From: Elysia chlorotica
Lineage: Eukaryota > Mollusca > Gastropoda > Plakobranchidae
NCBI GenBank assembly: GCA_003991915.1
Contig: RQTK01000336.1
Coordinates: 285,110-349,109, forward strand
Direction of reading: 5' to 3'
DNA length: 64,000 bases
A program made the position numbers and the translations under genes. The notes beneath the pieces were generated by a model. The model was not told the DNA's origin. It saw nothing but the letters and a program-made list of their open reading frames with translations, and searched no databases. How positions within the stretch are numbered: the stretch's first letter is position 1; the number at the start of each line of letters is the position of its first letter. Shown piece by piece: positions 11,173-23,420 of the stretch.

Positions 11173-11584
11173 GACCTGTACCATAGCTCTATTTTAGTCA
11201 CATAGCTGAGAGATAGTTCGTCCATTCAAAACTACCTCCGCTCCTCCCTCGCATTGCGTTATATGACTTGCCAAGCACGGGGGAAAAAGAAGAATTGAAT
11301 TGGGTGACTGGCAGTGTTTGTTTTTGTTTTGTTTTTAATGCTTTCAAACCGGCAACTTACCGAAAGGCCAACAGTAATTAGCGAGCCTAGCCGGGTATTT
11401 GGCCGCCGTACAAACCAAAAGCCAAACGGCGAGATCCTTTGGCCAATATTTGGCGGCAGTGCCGTGCAAACAGCCGCCTACTGCAGAATTAGATTAGCAG
11501 ACGATACAGCGTGAGGCGGGACTTGGCTGTGTGGACCTGGGGTGACCATCACACCACGATACGGCACGTCGGTTCTAGACGGGT
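11172..11584. other. No recognised feature
   Basis: No exon or named repeat is recognised here. Confidence 0.4.
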
Positions 11585-11722
11585 AGAGTGGGAGTGACAG
11601 ATGGAGTGGAGTCATTGAGAGAGTGAGAGCAGGATTGAAAGATGGTGTCTTTGAGAGGAGGAGAGCATGAGTGAGAGATGGAGTCATTTGGAGGGAAAGG
11701 AGGAGTAAGAGATGGTGTCATT

Positions 11723-11772
<50 letters not shown>

Positions 11773-11833
11773 GAGAGAGCAGGGGTGAGAGGTGGAGTCA
11801 CTTAGAGGGAGAGCAGGTGTGAGAGATGAAGTC

Positions 11834-11877
<44 letters not shown>

Positions 11878-11925
11878 CGAACGGAGTTAAAGATGCTATC
11901 ATTTAAAGGGATAGCAGACTGAGTT
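11585..11925. repeat. Purine-rich minisatellite with GA arrays
   Basis: Variants of GAGAGATGGAGTCATT and GGAGAGCAGG recur six or so times at about 45-60 bp intervals, interspersed with pure GA arrays at 11725-11780 and 11838-11873. Confidence 0.85.
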
Positions 11926-12159
11926 GGAAAAAAAGAAAGATGGCTGACCTGAATATTGGAGACGAAGCCTCAGATTATTGTCACTGGCAGAATTTCAGCG
12001 GGGAGATTCTAACCTAGTAAAGCTCAGTTGATAAGCGCTCTGTGCTCTGTGATAATCTGGCCCAATTTATAGAACCGCTGTGCAGGTCTAGAGGACGTGT
12101 TGTTAAACAAACAGCGGCTGTGTTTTGTTGTTTGGTGGCGTTTTACCACCCACAGGAGA

Positions 12160-12460
12160 GTTTGAAAAATCTGAGTATGTCAGTAAAAATCTAAAATCTA
12201 TTGATTCTTACATCCTGAAACTCTCAGAAATGGTTTAGGCAGGAGGTTTCGACAAAATCTGGAACTTTAAGTGCTGGTCCTCGAAGAAAAGACAAGGCAT
12301 AAATCTTAGTGGTGGTGCATTGCATTGATACACACAAAAAGGTTTGAAAACTCTAAAATTTTAAATGATGGTGCATTAACACAAAAAGGTTTGACAACTC
12401 TGAAATTCTTAGAGTTGATGCATTGATACAAAAATGGGTTTCAAAAATCAAATACTCTCA
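12160..12460. repeat. Diverged tandem repeat, ~55-65-bp unit
   Basis: GGTGCATT, ACAAAAAGGTTTGA and AACTCT(A/G)AAATT recur in order at least three times (clearest from 12308), preceded by more degraded copies. Confidence 0.65.
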
Positions 12461-12734
12461 GAGATAGCTCTGAATTTTTTTAAAGATGGGTAGTCTATAA
12501 GCAGCAGGATGGAAAAAAGGTAGTATGAGTTTCATGGAGATGTGATATACGTTAACTTCCTCCCCCGCCACCCCGACCGTTTTCCAGAGACTCAGAGACG
12601 ACGACTCTGGTTGAGGTTCGAACCTTAGCCCTAAACCTCAGCCCTGAGTAATAACGAATGTGCCGTGGCGATCCCTGACCCCCCCCCCCCTTTCCAAAGT
12701 GAGAGCTCAGCGTCAAAATATAATCCCGGAGGAA

Positions 12735-12990
12735 GGGGGGATAAACTGGCGTAAAAGGGTGGAGCATTGGTGTCCCAATCTGTAGGCCCCCAGTACTAAC
12801 CCCCTGATCGGTGAAAAATTGGTCCAATTTCGTCCGCTGCTGGATGGGTTGGTGTCAGTATAATATGACCGGCTTAGAATGGAGTCATGCTATCCCAGCA
12901 CTGTCTTAGTAGTGTAGCAGCACATAAAATTGTCAGAGGTTAGTCATAGGGTCCGTCCACATGAAGCCTATATATTTCTGACCAACTCCC
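12735..12990 (+). mobile_element. Diverged SINE copy
   Basis: Plus-strand copy. A tRNA-like head has decayed (AACTGGCGTAAAAGGGTGGAG, then CAGTACTAACCCCC where the B box should be). The body is intact in order: GGGTTGGTGTCAGTATAATA, GACCGGCTTAGAATGG, GTAGCAGCACATAAAATTG and GGTCCGTCCACATG. No clear target duplication. Confidence 0.85.
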
Positions 12991-13029
12991 AACTCCACTT
13001 AACTCAACCGAGACGTAATCCCTCCCCTC

Positions 13030-13380
13030 TCTAAGTTGAAGTGTATCTCCTCCAGGGGACGTTACTCGGGCCCCAAGTGGAATGGAGTTGTTGCCCCTGA
13101 TGGTAGCTATTTAGTAGTGGATGGTTCCGCCCGGATCGAGTACCGGCTTTTATTTTGGCTCCATCCAATGGAGGAGTGAGGCGCGGAGTGAGGTGGGGAG
13201 TGAGATGGGGTGTGAGGGGGTGGGGGGGTTGAGGCGATGAGTTTGGGGGAGTGAGCAGCCAATTCGTGCATGAGAGATCACGTCGATGAAAAAGCAATGA
13301 CCGAAAAATTGCTCGTCCAATTCAAGTTCTACTCACAACAAATCACAATTTAGCGCAACACAAGCTCTGTTCAACAAGGT
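13030..13380. other. No gene; G-rich tract at 13180-13260
   Basis: The plus strand at about 13190-13230 has four G runs of four or more (GGGG, GGGG, GGGGG, GGGGGGG) separated by short loops, which could fold as a G-quadruplex. No coding exon is recognised. Confidence 0.5.
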
Positions 13381-13701
13381 TGTATGTCTGTGTGCGTAGG
13401 TGTGTGTATGTGTTTTTGTGTGTCTCTGTGTGTCTCTATGTGTTTCCCTACCAATGGCCATGTTCATTAGTTTAATCACTGGCATATTTTACTAATGGAT
13501 TTCTACTGTTGTCATCCTCTGTAATTCTGTTTTATCTCTCCTATTTTATGATGTGTGTGTGTTTGTGCAGTTGGTATGTATGTATCTCTTTTAATCTATA
13601 ATTACTTATCAGCCAGTAACTCTTTCACGTGTGAGTTATTGTTTCAATCTCTTTGCCTTTGTCTCCCAATTGTTCATTCTCTCTCTGTGTCTCTGCCTCT
13701 G

Positions 13702-13743
<42 letters not shown>

Positions 13744-14430
13744 TCCTGTGTAGCTCTTTGCTTGTCTCTCTCTCTCTCTGTCTACCCGCTCTCTATGTCA
13801 CTTTTTGTCTTTTCCGATTTGATAGAATGTCTGTCTGTTTGCCTTTTTCTTTATCTCTCTCTTGATCTCTTTTTTGTTCTCTCTCTCAATCTGTCTTCTC
13901 TCTCTTTTTTATCCCTTGAGCAGTTTTTTCCATTCCCCATCCCGCTGTCTAACCTCCCATTGAGAAGTGTTTCACTGAACATCTTGAACCTTATTTTCTC
14001 GACGACCGTACAACGAAATCACAGGATAACGCCGTGTACGCATGCGCTAAGTTTTACGCAGCGCCACAAATCACAACAAACTATTACTCTCGTACTTGTG
14101 ATTTAGTCTTCGCTTGAACTTACGCGTTTGTTTTTAGGCAAGAGAAAGAGTTATCTTGTTTGGGCATTTAAAAACCGAAGCGAAAAATTGAGCACGTAAA
14201 TAGTTTTCGAATCAGTTCATAGTACTGTAGCAAAACAAATGAAACTTGAAGTTTGGCGGATAGGCTGTTGGTTTAAAATTCAAATCGCTACATCCATTCC
14301 GCTCTAAATGTGGAGGCTAAGGCATTTAACCTCAGCCTTATTGTACCGGCTCTTTTCAACAGCCGATTAAAACCAAGAAAAGGAAAACTTATATTGTAAT
14401 GTTCCCTTTGAAAATACACTGCACGTCCCT
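13381..14430. repeat. TG-rich then CT-rich low-complexity region
   Basis: GTGTGT-type sequence (13380-13450, 13548-13570) is followed by CT tracts (13700-13740, 13765-13900). Positions 13960-14430 have no assigned feature. Confidence 0.7.
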
Positions 14431-15623
14431 TGACTTACTTGACTTAATCCTCTTCGCTCCTATAGGAGCATAGGGCTGCAACCACACTCCTCCAGCGTAC
14501 TCGGTTCTGGGATGTCCTCCTCAGCTCGGCCCATGTCATTCCAGCCGCCCTGGCTTCAGCGTCCGTACTCCTCCGCCAGGTCTGTCTTGGTCGGCCCACT
14601 TTGCGCTTTCCCTGGGGGTTCCACTCAAGGGACTGCCTGGTGGTATTGGATGATGGCTTTCGCAATGTGTGGCCGATCCATCCCCAATTTCGCTTCTTGA
14701 TCTCTTGCTCAATGGGGGCTTGTCTAGTTCTCTCCCAGAGGTCTTGGTTGGATATCACCTCAGGCCATCTGATGTTGAGGATGTTGCGGAGGCATCTGTT
14801 GATGAAGGTCTGCAGCTTTTGGGAATTTGTCTATGTGGTGCGCCATGTCTCGGAGCCATATAAAAGGACGGACTTCACGTTGGAGTTGAAGATCCTGATT
14901 TTGTTATGCTGGGTTAAGGCTGAGGAGCTCCAGACTGAGCGAGGAGTGCGGAAAGCGTGCCTGGCCTTGTTGATACGGCTCCTGATGTCTTCGTCTGTTC
15001 CACCATCTTTGCTGACTATACTGCCGAGATATACAAACTTGTAGACCTCTTTGATGTTTTCCTGATGTAGTTGGATGGGAGCATGCTGCTTGTTGTTTGA
15101 GCTTCTCTTGTGCATCTTGATATTTGTGGGACAGGAGGGCGATGTCATCGGCGAAATCCAGGTCTTCCAGCTGCTTCGTGAGGGTCCACTGGATCCCTGT
15201 TCTTTTCCCTGTTGTGGACTGTCGCATGACCCAGTCTATCACCATTAGGAAGATTGTCGGCGAGAGGATGCAGCCCTGGCGGACGCCGGTCTGTACAGTG
15301 AATGGCTCTGTCAGTTTCCCGTTGTGGATTACCTGGCAGGTGGCGTTTTCGTAGAGCTGTCGGATGATGTTGATGAACTTAGGTGGAAAACCGTAATGGT
15401 GCATCAGCCTCCAGATAACCTCTCTGTCAACACTGTCGAATGCCTTTTGGAAGTCGACTAAGATGCTATATAGAGGGGCCTGCCACTCCAGGGACTGTTC
15501 AATGATGATCCTCAATGTCGCTATGTCCCTTAGTTTCTCCCTAAATGGAGGCAGAGTTGCTCGCATCGTAGACGTCCTTTCGAGGCACATACCGCCTGGG
15601 ATATCAAGTACTATTGGTACCAA
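14431..15623 (-). pseudogene. 5'-truncated LINE reverse transcriptase
   Basis: Minus-strand remnant of the same LINE family as the copy at 61888-63486. In order on the minus strand: LRIIIEQSLEW and VDFQKAFDSVDREVIW (first catalytic aspartate), GVRQGCILSPTIFL (motif B), LDFADDIALLSH (catalytic FADD box, near 15150), YLGSIVSKDGGTDEDI, YGSETWRTT (near 14840), then the C-terminal IKKRNWGWIGHTLRK and GRPRQTWRRSTDAEARAAG. Frames are broken at several points, and a segment between FADD and YLGS is missing relative to the other copy. The 3' end has TTGACTTACTTGACTTA, a short simple-repeat tail as in RTE-like elements. The 5' end abuts a minisatellite. Clade assignment is tentative. Confidence 0.93.
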
Positions 15624-16260
15624 CGGTTCCGTTTATTTTATCTACTTTGGCCGTTTTGGACCGTCTAAAATACTATGCGGTATCTCTAACTACTTTGGCG
15701 TTTTTGGACCAAATAAAGCATTATGCGGTATTCGGTATTTTCAACCTATTCCGGCGGTTATGGGCCGACCAAAGTATTATGCGGTATTTGGTATTCTCTA
15801 GCTAAATCGGCGTTTTTGGACCAACTAAAGTATTATCCGGTACATGTGTTTTCGATATTCTCTACCCAGTCCGGCGGTTATGCGCCGACTAAATTAGTAT
15901 CATGCGGTATTTGGTATTCTCTACCTACTCCGGTGTTTTGGGACCGACCAAATTAGTATTATGCGGTATTCGGTATTTTCTACCCAAATCAGCGTTTTGG
16001 GACCGTCTAAAGTATTATGCGCTATTTGGTATTATCTACCCACCCCGTTGTTTTGGGACCGACTAAACTAGTATTATGCGCTATTTGGTATTATCTACCT
16101 ATTTCGGCGGTATATGGACCAGCTAAAGCATTATGCCGTATCCGATATCGGATAATTATACTCTGCCCACTCCGACGATTTTGGACCAACTCAAGTCTTT
16201 TGCGGTTTCCAAACTACTCTACTAACTCCGCCTACTTCAGACTAACTTAAATCGGTCCGC
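15612..16260. repeat. Minisatellite, ~56-bp unit, ~11 copies
   Basis: The unit contains GGACCGACCAAA, GTATTATGCGGTATT, GGTATTCTCTACC and TCCGGCGGTTATGGGCC variants. The array begins at the 5' break of the LINE remnant and decays after 16150. Confidence 0.93.
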
Positions 16261-16792
16261 CTAGAGGTACCAATTCCACAGTGGGCCCTGAGATCAGATT
16301 CCGTCACGCATAAGAGAGCTGGCTTCTTTTCTATTTCTATAATAAAAACATTATTTTAAAGATTCGCACACAAGCGATTAAAATCTAAATTCGTCTAGTT
16401 TAGTGGTGCAGAATTTATTGAGAAAGTGGAGACCGGTTGTGTGTGGTGGTTCTTAATTATAAATCATGCTCTGCCTACATATACTTGATCTATTTAATAT
16501 ACACTATTGCTTTTTTCATATTATTATTATCAATCTATCTTTATCTATATATTTTTTTCTCTGGTATCTCTTTATATAATAAAAGGATTGGTCACTACTT
16601 ACATAATTATTGAAGTTAAACTTATTTGATCGATCATTTTACTAAATTAATTGATCACTTTTTGTACTAAAATCTAAAGTATATCTCTACATATGTTATT
16701 GTTGTAAGCCTTTGTCTTCCTTTATATCTCTTGCCCTCTCTTTCTAACTATATAACTATCTATAACCATCTATATATCTAATTATCTATCTA
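16261..16792. other. No recognised feature
   Basis: AT-rich with TATC/CTAT runs (16530-16560, 16745-16790). No exon. Confidence 0.45.
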
Positions 16793-17040
16793 GGGTATTT
16801 GGCTAAAATGGTAGAATGATTGTCCCTGGTTTGAAACCAACAACCTGTCAGAATTTCTCGTTCAATTTTGTCTCCTACTGGGTAAGTTGGTGTTAGTATG
16901 TGACTGGATGAGACGTGTGTCCTGGTATATTCGCACTGTCTCTGTGTGGCAGCACGTAAATTGTCAGACGATAGCCTTGGATCCGTTCTCAATACTGTCA
17001 ATATAGTGCTACCGTTGAACGATAAGCAACACGATTAACT
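16793..17040 (+). mobile_element. SINE copy with deleted tRNA head
   Basis: GGCTAAAATGGTAGAATG (A-box region), TGGTTTGAAACC, AAGTTGGTGTTAGTATGTGA, TGTGTGGCAGCACGTAAA, GTCAGACGATAGCC and CCGTTGAACGATAAGC appear in the family order. The region around the B box is shortened. Confidence 0.85.
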
Positions 17041-17775
<735 letters not shown>

Positions 17776-17954
17776 GTTTCTTTCTCTTCTCTCCATCTCT
17801 ATCTATCTATCTAAATTTCTTTAGGTTTCCTTGCCTGCCTATCTTTTTATACCTTTCAAGGGATATCCTTCCTCTCTTTGACAGAGAATGAAAATAATTG
17901 AACTCAGCAGCTCATATAGAGACGCGAAGCCTGTGAGATAGAGAAGGAGAAAGG

Positions 17955-17958
17955 GAGT

Positions 17959-18000
<42 letters not shown>
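17955..18000. repeat. (GA)n microsatellite
   Basis: GA array of about 20 units, opposite in strand to the CT array 200 bp upstream. Confidence 0.93.
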
Positions 18001-18001
<1 letters not shown>

Positions 18002-18017
18002 GGAGGGGGAGGGTTGA

Positions 18018-18187
18018 GTTGATTTTAGTTGGTCGCTTAACGTCCAACGTCAACACTATGTAGCTATATTGTAGACGAGTTCCAAGACTAACGTTTGACA
18101 ATTGAACATGCCGCCACACAGAGACAGCGCGAGGAGACCTGGAATTCTGTCTCAGCCAGTCACATCAGACTGTCACCGACCAACCCG
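18018..18187 (-). mobile_element. SINE body fragment (first of a tandem pair)
   Basis: Minus-strand body and tail: TAGTTGGTCGCTTAACGTCC is the reverse complement of the family tail. It is followed by TTTGACAATTGAACATGCC, GAATTCTGTCTCAGCCAGTC and TGTCACCGACCAACCC. It stops at the start of the body; the tRNA head is absent. Confidence 0.87.
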
Positions 18188-18358
18188 TTTAGTTGGTTGT
18201 TTAACATCCATTGTCAGCACTGTATAGTCTATATTGCGGACGGGCCCCTAGACTTACGTCTGGCAATTTTATGTGCTGCCACATACGAGGAAGGGCGAGG
18301 TGAGCTGGAATCTTATCTCATCCGATCACATTATACTGACACCCGTCCAACCTGTTAA
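18188..18358 (-). mobile_element. SINE body fragment (second of a tandem pair)
   Basis: Repeats the preceding 170 bp with about 25% divergence: TAGTTGGTTGTTTAACATCC, GTCTGGCAATTTTATGTGC, CTGCCACATACGAGG, CACATTATACTGACACCCGT. The two headless bodies are directly adjacent in the same orientation. Confidence 0.87.
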
Positions 18359-18404
18359 CACCGACCCACAAGAGATGGATGGTTGTCATAAGGTTTGTAA
18401 GAAA

Positions 18405-18436
18405 AATGTGAAACACACACACACACACACACACGT
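18405..18436. repeat. (CA)n microsatellite
   Basis: ACAC run of about 12 units. Confidence 0.9.
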
Positions 18437-19440
18437 ATGTTTCACATCACTCAACCTCAGAGAAGTATTCATTTATGATATTATAGAGAGTGAAAAGAAA
18501 TAGGCGAGAGAGAAACCAAGAATGCTCTATGTTCTTCCTTTGTGTAATCTGAGGAAGATGAGGAGGCATGAGTTGCATGTAGAGCCTGCAGTTTTCCAGC
18601 AGCTTAACACACAAAACAGATTTCGTACAAACAATGTCCAGCCGGGTGGCGAAAACGGTGCCTTTGTTTCACTGCACCGATTCGTTTCCGCCGGAAATAA
18701 AGTCTTGTTGGATACAGCTCAATGTGTTGTAGTTTCTACTCTACAGGGATAACTGGGTTTATCTGTGTATTTGCCTGTGCATCTGCCTGTGTGTATACCC
18801 GTTTGTCTGCCTGTATGTTTGCCTATGTGTCTGCCTGTGTGTCCCTCACTGTTTGCATGTTGTGTAATTTGTGGGTACTTGGCACAAATCAGCTCAACGT
18901 GAAGGTACCGCTAGATGTTCATAATTATTGTTTTTGTTTTGTTTGTTGTTGGTTGTTTTGTTTTGTTATTGTGGGGGGCTTGTTGCTTTTGTTGTTGTGC
19001 GTGGATGATATTTGTTATACTTTTGTTTGGATTCCCAATCCTTGAGTTAAAGGAGAATAATTACTACAAGAATGGGATTCGAAATCTCCAGCAAATGAGA
19101 GACATTCCGCTTTTTGAACGATCCCAAAAGTAGGAAAACATTTGGAGTTAAATCGTTTAGGTGTCATTGCAAAAGACTTCGTAGTTAGGGATATTCATGG
19201 TAAAACAAAACTCTGAGTTGTGTTCAACGGTTAAGTAACAGCGTCTCAAATAATAGTAAAACAATCGAGTCCACAACAATTATATACGGTATTAAAAATG
19301 TCTGGCCCTCTCTTTCTCTTTCTCTCTCGCTCTCTCACTTCCTGTCAATTACTCTCTCGAAGGCAAAGGATGAAAGGGGGAGTGTATTGAGCGAGAGTTA
19401 AATGGATTCTATGCAAGGTTTGACTTTCATGACTTCAAGA
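18437..19440. other. No recognised gene
   Basis: Includes an open frame at 18522-18752 (+) without recognisable similarity, a TG/TTG-rich part (18760-19010) and a short CT tract (19306-19340). Nothing can be named. Confidence 0.4.
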
Positions 19441-21262
19441 AGACTAGGGCTTAGGATGAAAGGATGAGTGTATTGTGCGAAAGGTTGTCGAATGAAAGAG
19501 AAAGAATATATAATATTATTTCAAATGAGGAAGTTTTAGAATCGCTTAAAGGATTAAAACCAAATAAAGCGGCAGGACCTGGTGGTGTGATGTCTAATGT
19601 ATTGAAATTATGCGCAGATCAACTACACGTTATATTATATCTAATATGTTTTATTTATCTCTAACAAGCTGTCAGACTCCACAGGCGTGGAAAAACATCT
19701 CACATCGTTCCTGCTCCTAAAAAACAAATGTTAAATGCATGAATAGTCTACGTCCTGTGGTGTTTGCATCGTGTGTTATGAAAGTTTTCGGAAGGTGTGT
19801 TTTGTTTCATTTAGGTACTCTTGTTAATATGTTCATGGGCCCTTTTCATGTTCCTTAAAACCTTAGAGAGGCTTAGACCATGCCATTTTACATGTTTTGA
19901 ATAATATTTACTCTCATTTGGAGAAATCTTGTTCATTTGTTCGCCTTGTTCTGCGATTTTCCCAGTGCTTTTAACACAATACAACCTCATTACTTTGTGA
20001 CAAACTAATTTCCCACAGTTTTAATATTTTTTTTAGAAATTCGACTACCTGACCTCTCGACCACAGCTAGTGCGACTTAGCCTTTCCTTTATCTTCTCCA
20101 TTTACACGTCACACTGTGTAGGCCGACACACAAACACACACACACACACAAACTGCATTACTGATAAATACGCCGACGACACTATACTGACTGGCCTCAT
20201 TACTGACGACAATAATACAGATTTTGTAGAAGAGGTGAATACTTTTGTTGAATGGTGTGAGCGCAATTATCTAATTTTGAATGTCGATATAACAAAAGAA
20301 ATGATCATAGATTTTCTGAAAACCCCAAGCTTGATAATGAGTATAGTTATACAGGATAAGACAGTAGAATGCGCAGACCCATTTAAATACCTTAGTCTAG
20401 TTCCTGGTGGCAAACTGAATTGGAATCAAAACACAGATAATGTTATTTTAAAAAAAACGCATTTACTACCTGAGAAAACTTAAGTCTTTTAATGTTCATG
20501 AAATTTTTTTTTACAAATATTTTACACATCTATCCTAAACACTGCTCTTTTGACATCTCATGTTTGGATGAAAATGTGACAAACAGATCAAAGACAAGCT
20601 AAACAAAATTATCATTAAAGCATGCAGGGTGGTTGGGAGGCGACAGGACGATTGTCCCACACTTTGTAAACAACGCACCGAGATCAAGACGAAACAGATA
20701 CTTGACGACAAGACACATTTTCTCAATGACGAATTCAACAGTAGACTTTAAAGGAGTGGAAGATTTAAAATGCCGAGAGCTAGAACCAACAAATACATAC
20801 ATTCTTTTTTGCCTAGATCGATATCTTTAAAATGTTATTAGAAAACGGTTATTTACAACACATAAATCCTTCTAAACCCATTAACTGGGATTATATTTCT
20901 ATTTAATATTATCTATGCTTATATAATGTTATATATATATATATATATATTATCTATGCTTATATAATGTTATATATATATATATATATATACTCATCCT
21001 TTTTTCACGTGTATAAGTTTCTATGGATGATTTATAACGTTTACACAACATGAGATTTTTCATTTACATACATTCAATAACTTGCTCAGTGATATTGCGA
21101 TATAATGATTTATATATAATGTATAATATTATTAATCTTTATGTCAAACATCTGCCTTTGTTTTTTATCCATGTTAACTTTTTAGTTTCGTCTGTTTTGT
21201 GAAAAGAGTTTATTTTTAATTTCTCCTTGAGGAATGAATAAAAATTACTGTATGATGTATTC

Positions 21263-21265
<3 letters not shown>
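19441..21265 (+). pseudogene. Decayed LINE reverse transcriptase (CR1/L2-like)
   Basis: Plus strand. LKGLKPNKAAGPGGVMSNVLK (19545-19610) is the conserved region before the palm. DKYADDTILTGLI (near 20165) holds the YADD catalytic box, followed by FVEWCERNYLILNVDITKE and then KYLSLVPGGKLNW. Beyond 20,590 comes a thumb/C-terminal piece (IKACRVVGRRQDDCPTLC, then KQILDDKTHFLNDEF) read through frameshifts. AATGAATAAAAATTACTG at 21233-21250 fits the short 3' end of such elements. It is a different family from the copies at 14431 and 61888. Stops and an AC repeat (20128-20150) show it is inactive. Confidence 0.88.
20932..20992. repeat. AT-rich tandem duplication
   Basis: TATCTATGCTTATATAATG plus an AT dinucleotide run occurs twice in a row, inside the LINE 3' region. 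Confidence 0.85.
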
Positions 21266-21267
<2 letters not shown>

Positions 21268-21352
<85 letters not shown>

Positions 21353-21353
21353 C
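21268..21353. repeat. (CT)n followed by (TATC)n
   Basis: About 26 CT units are followed by about eight CTAT units. Confidence 0.95.
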
Positions 21354-21539
21354 CCTTAAAATCTCCCACTCTCACTCTTACCCTCCCTCTTTCACTTTTT
21401 TAAGAGATGAACCTAGGGCAACCACTATTCATTTCATTTTCTTCCTCCGTAAATGAGGCATAACTTCGCTTCCCACCTAGACCTGTCGTAGCCAATGCGT
21501 GGACGAGCTATATCTAACAACCGACAAACCAACAAACAA

Positions 21540-21650
21540 AACTAATCCTTTCGTTCAGGTAAGCTAAGACACAAAGACATCACCCATCACCAGGGATCCC
21601 GGCGGTTCGAATCCCGGTCTTCCATTCTGTCCATCCCATTAGAGCGCCCC
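21540..21650 (+). other. tRNA-like B-box sequence
   Basis: CGGCGGTTCGAATCCCGG (near 21600) contains a perfect B box and a G/C stem around it. A convincing A box or cloverleaf is not visible, so this is probably a SINE head or tRNA pseudogene remnant. Confidence 0.4.
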
Positions 21651-21989
21651 CCACCTCTCCCGGCATGGGCTGGAACACTTCCAGGCAGAGAGGGCATTCC
21701 CTGTGCTGTGTATGTGACAGGCTTTCATTAAACCTGCTCACTCATGCACATACACCCGGTGGGTGTGGTGTGGGTGGGAGTGTATGTGCGAGTGTGGGTT
21801 GTCTCTTAGTCTTACTCACTCACACACGCACACGCACCAAGAAACGCACTAACAATCACTGCTTTCATTTACTGTCTTCACGCCTCTCATTCGCCTCAGT
21901 CTGTCATTCTCTTTATTTTCTTTGCTACCATAATTACTCCTTCATTCTATTGTCTTCTCCTTCCCGTTGCATTCTGATTACTCATCGCC

Positions 21990-22330
<341 letters not shown>

Positions 22331-22795
22331 GAATTGGCTCTCTCCCTCAATCTCTCCCATTAGCTTTTTCCGCCTTCTCCCTTTCTCCTCCTCATTGTGT
22401 GTCTCTTTCTCTTCCCTCTGTTTCTTGTTCGCTTCCCTTGACTCTGAATCAGTCTCTATCTTCCTCTGCCTCTGTCTGTCTATATCTCAATATTTCTCTC
22501 TTTCTTTCTTCTCCCTCTTTCTATAAATTCTTTTTCTATATATCTGGCTTCTCGGTCACTGTTTTTTTTTCTTTAATTCACTATCTTTTAAAAATCATCT
22601 TACCATTTGCATGTTTCTCTCTATCCCGCCACCGCACATTAACTTATCTCTTATTTTGTCTCCCTCGTCTCTCTATGTTTTTTTCCGCCCTCTCTTCCCC
22701 CTCTCTCTCCCCTGCTCTCTCCCTCTCTCTACATATCCCTCACTCTGCCACAGATTACTATCCCGATACCTCAATGCTCCACTGCTCCCTGCAAG
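22331..22795. other. Pyrimidine-rich, no gene
   Basis: C/T-biased unique sequence. Leucine/serine-rich frames here are composition artefacts. Confidence 0.6.
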
Positions 22796-23230
22796 GGCCC
22801 TAACTCTGCGCCTGATTGTGATTGGTCAGTTTTGATGGGAAAGACCCGGAAGTGATAGCATCACGTCAAAAACGTGCATTTGGAGTAACCTCCCTTCCTG
22901 CTAGATTTTTCGTATTAAGAGAAAACTGAAACATAGAATTGTAACTCGGGTTGCTATAAATAGTCAATAAGCTCAACTTCTTCCGTTTTATCAGAAGCTT
23001 CCTAAACTGACAGGCAAAGTCACCAAGTGGACTAAAGTGAACATATTTAATTTATAACAAGATGACAGTGGTCTATTTCTTTTGAATTATATCATGTGAG
23101 TACAGAATCATAGAGAGAACTTTTTGTTCAGTCTACGAGCCTCTTAGCCTCACAATATAAACTGTCCCAGATGTGTCATTAATGATGTAACTCTATTTGG
23201 TTATAAATGCAAATGTTTGTTTATTTTGGT
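22796..23230. other. No gene; weak promoter-like motifs
   Basis: Positions 22815-22880 contain ATTGG (CCAAT on the other strand), CCGGAAGTG (ETS-like) and CACGTCA (half-CRE). No coding exon follows that I can recognise. Around 23130-23160 TTTTTGTTCAGTCTAC matches a dispersed repeat at 34118. Confidence 0.35.
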
Positions 23231-23249
23231 GAACCTGGTGGTTTTTATT

Positions 23250-23420
23250 GTTGTTGTTGTTGTTGTTGTTGTTGCTATTCTTGTTGTTGTTGTTTGGAAG
23301 CCTCGGTTTTATCACAAGATCGGACGTACTTATTTTGCGGAATCCGCCACCTACTGGTTGGGCCAGTGACATTACAATGTGGCTGGATCAAATAGAAGTG
23401 TTGGGCAGTCTGAATAATAA
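23250..23420 (+). mobile_element. (TTG)n and decayed SINE fragment
   Basis: A short TTG array (23248-23295) is followed by ACCTACTGGTTGGGCCAGTG and ACATTACAATGTGGCTGG. These match the beginning of the SINE body with several changes. Confidence 0.5.
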
